This document shows positions 3,745 through 5,207 of a stretch of DNA of 5,207 bases, piece after piece. The stretch lies in assembly GCA_002403515.1 (NCBI GenBank), contig DHHZ01000085.1, positions 1 through 5,207 of the forward strand, in the 5' to 3' direction. The stretch is from Legionellales bacterium UBA4759. Its GTDB lineage: Bacteria; Pseudomonadota; Gammaproteobacteria; Legionellales; Legionellaceae. The notes beneath the pieces were generated by a model. It was not told where the DNA came from. It ran no database searches and was given only the letters and a program-made list of their open reading frames with translations. The position numbers and the translations under genes were made by a program. Each line of letters starts with the position of its first letter. Within the stretch, counting starts at the first letter, position 1.

Positions 3745-5207
3745 ATGCATTTAATTGAACTCCAGCGAATTTTTGAAACATTTGGGTATTCTTCGATTAA
3801 CCTTTCTGATGTGTCATCATGTTTAGACTATGAAACACTACACAGCCTTTCTAGTATCGATAATCAATCTTTACTCTCAGTCATTTTAGATAATACTCAT
3901 CCATTGTGTTTGGCAATTTTAAGAAATCCTGAAATGGCCGATATTTTTTCTAATTCATTGGTCAAATATGATTATCATTTACCTCCTCACTTGATTGAAG
4001 CTTGCCAATTTGAATTCGTGTTTACAAAAAAGGACAAAAAGGTCTTAACTGGCCAAGCCAAAAATGGGCTATATTACTTTTTAATGACCGATGAAAGTGA
4101 TAAGCCTTTTGATTTAAAACCCATCATTCGAAAAGATGGAAGCCACGCTTTTATTATTGAACCTGTAGAAGGGCCCAATCATTTAACTATTGATGAGAAC
4201 TATTGCGACGAAACAGAAAGTGGTAAATATTTCTATCATTATGCTCATATTAGCATGATAAAAAATGATGCCCGTGTGCGTATATATTTTGATGAAAAAC
4301 TTCATATCGTTAGAACCTCGGCATTTATCGAAGAAGGTGGAAAAAAAATTACCAAAATAAATCCCGCAACATTAAACATTGTCCCTAGTGATTATCAAAA
4401 TTTATTAGATATTTTAAAAGGACTCAAAGAACGGCATACCAATAAAATAAAGAACCTAGATTTGGCTTTTACGCCCAAATTTATGTTTATCCAAAATTTA
4501 GATCAGCTTCGAATTTGCCAACAAGAGATTCATGAAATTAATCGACTTAAAGCACCATTATATGATTGTCGTGCAGATTATTTAAATCAAGAAACTCATG
4601 TCATGGAAGAAAAACCAAAAGCTTTAAAACAAAGTGAGCCTGAACCTGCGCCAATGTCAATTGTACCAAAAAAGTCTCAAACTACTTCGATAATACGGAA
4701 AAAAACCAAGTTAGAAATAAAACGTGAACGCATTCAAAATGCTAAAAGAAATCTTGACGCACTTATCACAAACATTCAGGCACTGATGGACTCAGCTTCA
4801 TCTGATAATAATCACTTTAACCAGGCTCTCGAGAAAATTCTGCAATTGGACTTTATGTTTATACATTTTATCGATGACCTGGATGCACATATTGACTTTT
4901 ATGAATCGCAAATAGAAGAACTTAAAATTTTATGCTTACTTCATTTACATGCTGCAATACTCACAAATCAGGTTTCTTACTTAGATCAAGTTTATACCCA
5001 AGGCCAGTTATACATTGATTCTCTCATTCACCGCTATATGATTGAACTGGTTAAAAAACTCAACCATGGCGTTGGCTCTTTTACTCAATCCGATAAAGAA
5101 AAATTCAAAAGAGTGACTGATTTATTACAATTTTACTGTGATAAAAATGAATTATTCGAAGGTTTTTTTGCTTTTCTTGGTAAACAACTGGCCTATAATC
5201 CCAGAAA
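3745..5207 (+). CDS. Long unrecognised, effector-like or hypothetical protein (partial, runs off the window end)
   Basis: An uninterrupted frame of 487 codons from the ATG at 3745 to the last bases, with no stop reached. There is no signal peptide or membrane segment, so a cytoplasmic or secreted-by-machine protein is expected. Residues 1-80 look helical. About 88-212 alternate hydrophobic and charged residues like a beta-rich domain. About 218-285 are helical. About 286-318 are a low-complexity linker rich in Lys, Pro, Glu, Ser and Thr. From about 319 the chain is helical, starting Lys-Leu-Glu-Ile-Lys-Arg-Glu-Arg-Ile-Gln and probably coiled at first. I recognise no catalytic motif or family. 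The architecture resembles orphan proteins and secretion substrates of intracellular Legionellales, but this is inference and the C-terminus, where a secretion signal would lie, is not visible. No Shine-Dalgarno precedes the start, although a good promoter does. Confidence 0.8.
   Translation, partial: MHLIELQRIFETFGYSSINLSDVSSCLDYETLHSLSSIDNQSLLSVILDNTHPLCLAILRNPEMADIFSNSLVKYDYHLPPHLIEACQFEFVFTKKDKKVLTGQAKNGLYYFLMTDESDKPFDLKPIIRKDGSHAFIIEPVEGPNHLTIDENYCDETESGKYFYHYAHISMIKNDARVRIYFDEKLHIVRTSAFIEEGGKKITKINPATLNIVPSDYQNLLDILKGLKERHTNKIKNLDLAFTPKFMFIQNLDQLRICQQEIHEINRLKAPLYDCRADYLNQETHVMEEKPKALKQSEPEPAPMSIVPKKSQTTSIIRKKTKLEIKRERIQNAKRNLDALITNIQALMDSASSDNNHFNQALEKILQLDFMFIHFIDDLDAHIDFYESQIEELKILCLLHLHAAILTNQVSYLDQVYTQGQLYIDSLIHRYMIELVKKLNHGVGSFTQSDKEKFKRVTDLLQFYCDKNELFEGFFAFLGKQLAYNPR

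Overview
The window is AT-rich, compactly coded bacterial DNA, most likely from a gammaproteobacterium. A reduced pilMNOPQ/hofMNOPQ (comABCDE-like) type IV pilus and DNA-uptake operon sits next to a long orphan protein that looks like the hypothetical or effector-like proteins of host-associated Legionellales-type genomes. The gammaproteobacterial assignment rests on the Pil/Hof architecture. The Legionellales-like guess is inference from AT-richness and the style of the orphan proteins, and could be wrong.

Layout, left to right: (1) the 3' end of an unrecognised + strand gene (to 151), followed by a perfect 9-bp hairpin. (2) A small + strand gene (256-474) for a secreted peptide of about 52 mature residues with four Cys and a repeated Cys-x(2-3)-His-Pro pattern. 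It converges on, and overlaps by stop codons with, the pilus operon. (3) A tightly packed minus-strand operon, in transcription order pilM (3288-2665), pilN (2675-2286), pilO (2340-1954), pilP (1954-1649) and pilQ (1652-471). All four junctions overlap. (4) A small minus-strand gene (3627-3364) for an 87-residue single-pass membrane protein of unknown function, upstream of pilM and probably the first gene of the same transcription unit. (5) A 117-bp divergent promoter region (3628-3744) with plausible back-to-back promoters and an inverted repeat between them. (6) A + strand gene from 3745 that is still open at the window end (at least 487 residues). It has no recognised family and has a Pro/Lys-rich linker and a helical C-terminal half.

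The five Pil proteins together would form the inner-membrane alignment complex (PilM-PilN-PilO), the periplasmic connector (PilP) and the outer-membrane secretin (PilQ) of a type IV pilus or competence machine. Every one is far shorter than the classic Pseudomonas-type protein and closer to the Haemophilus ComABCDE / E. coli HofMNOPQ set. PilM is smaller still: it seems to lack the central ATPase segment while keeping recognisable N-terminal and C-terminal pieces, and PilN has lost the usual N-terminal PilM-docking motif. No pilus motor (pilB/T), prepilin peptidase, pilin, aroK or mrcA gene is visible, so the window holds only the alignment/secretin module.

The least expected sequence-level feature is a perfect 12-bp inverted repeat followed by a run of six U (in the pilQ direction). 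It lies inside the pilQ coding region, on the conserved Asp-Ile-Pro...Gly-x-Leu-Phe secretin motif, where it resembles an intrinsic terminator.
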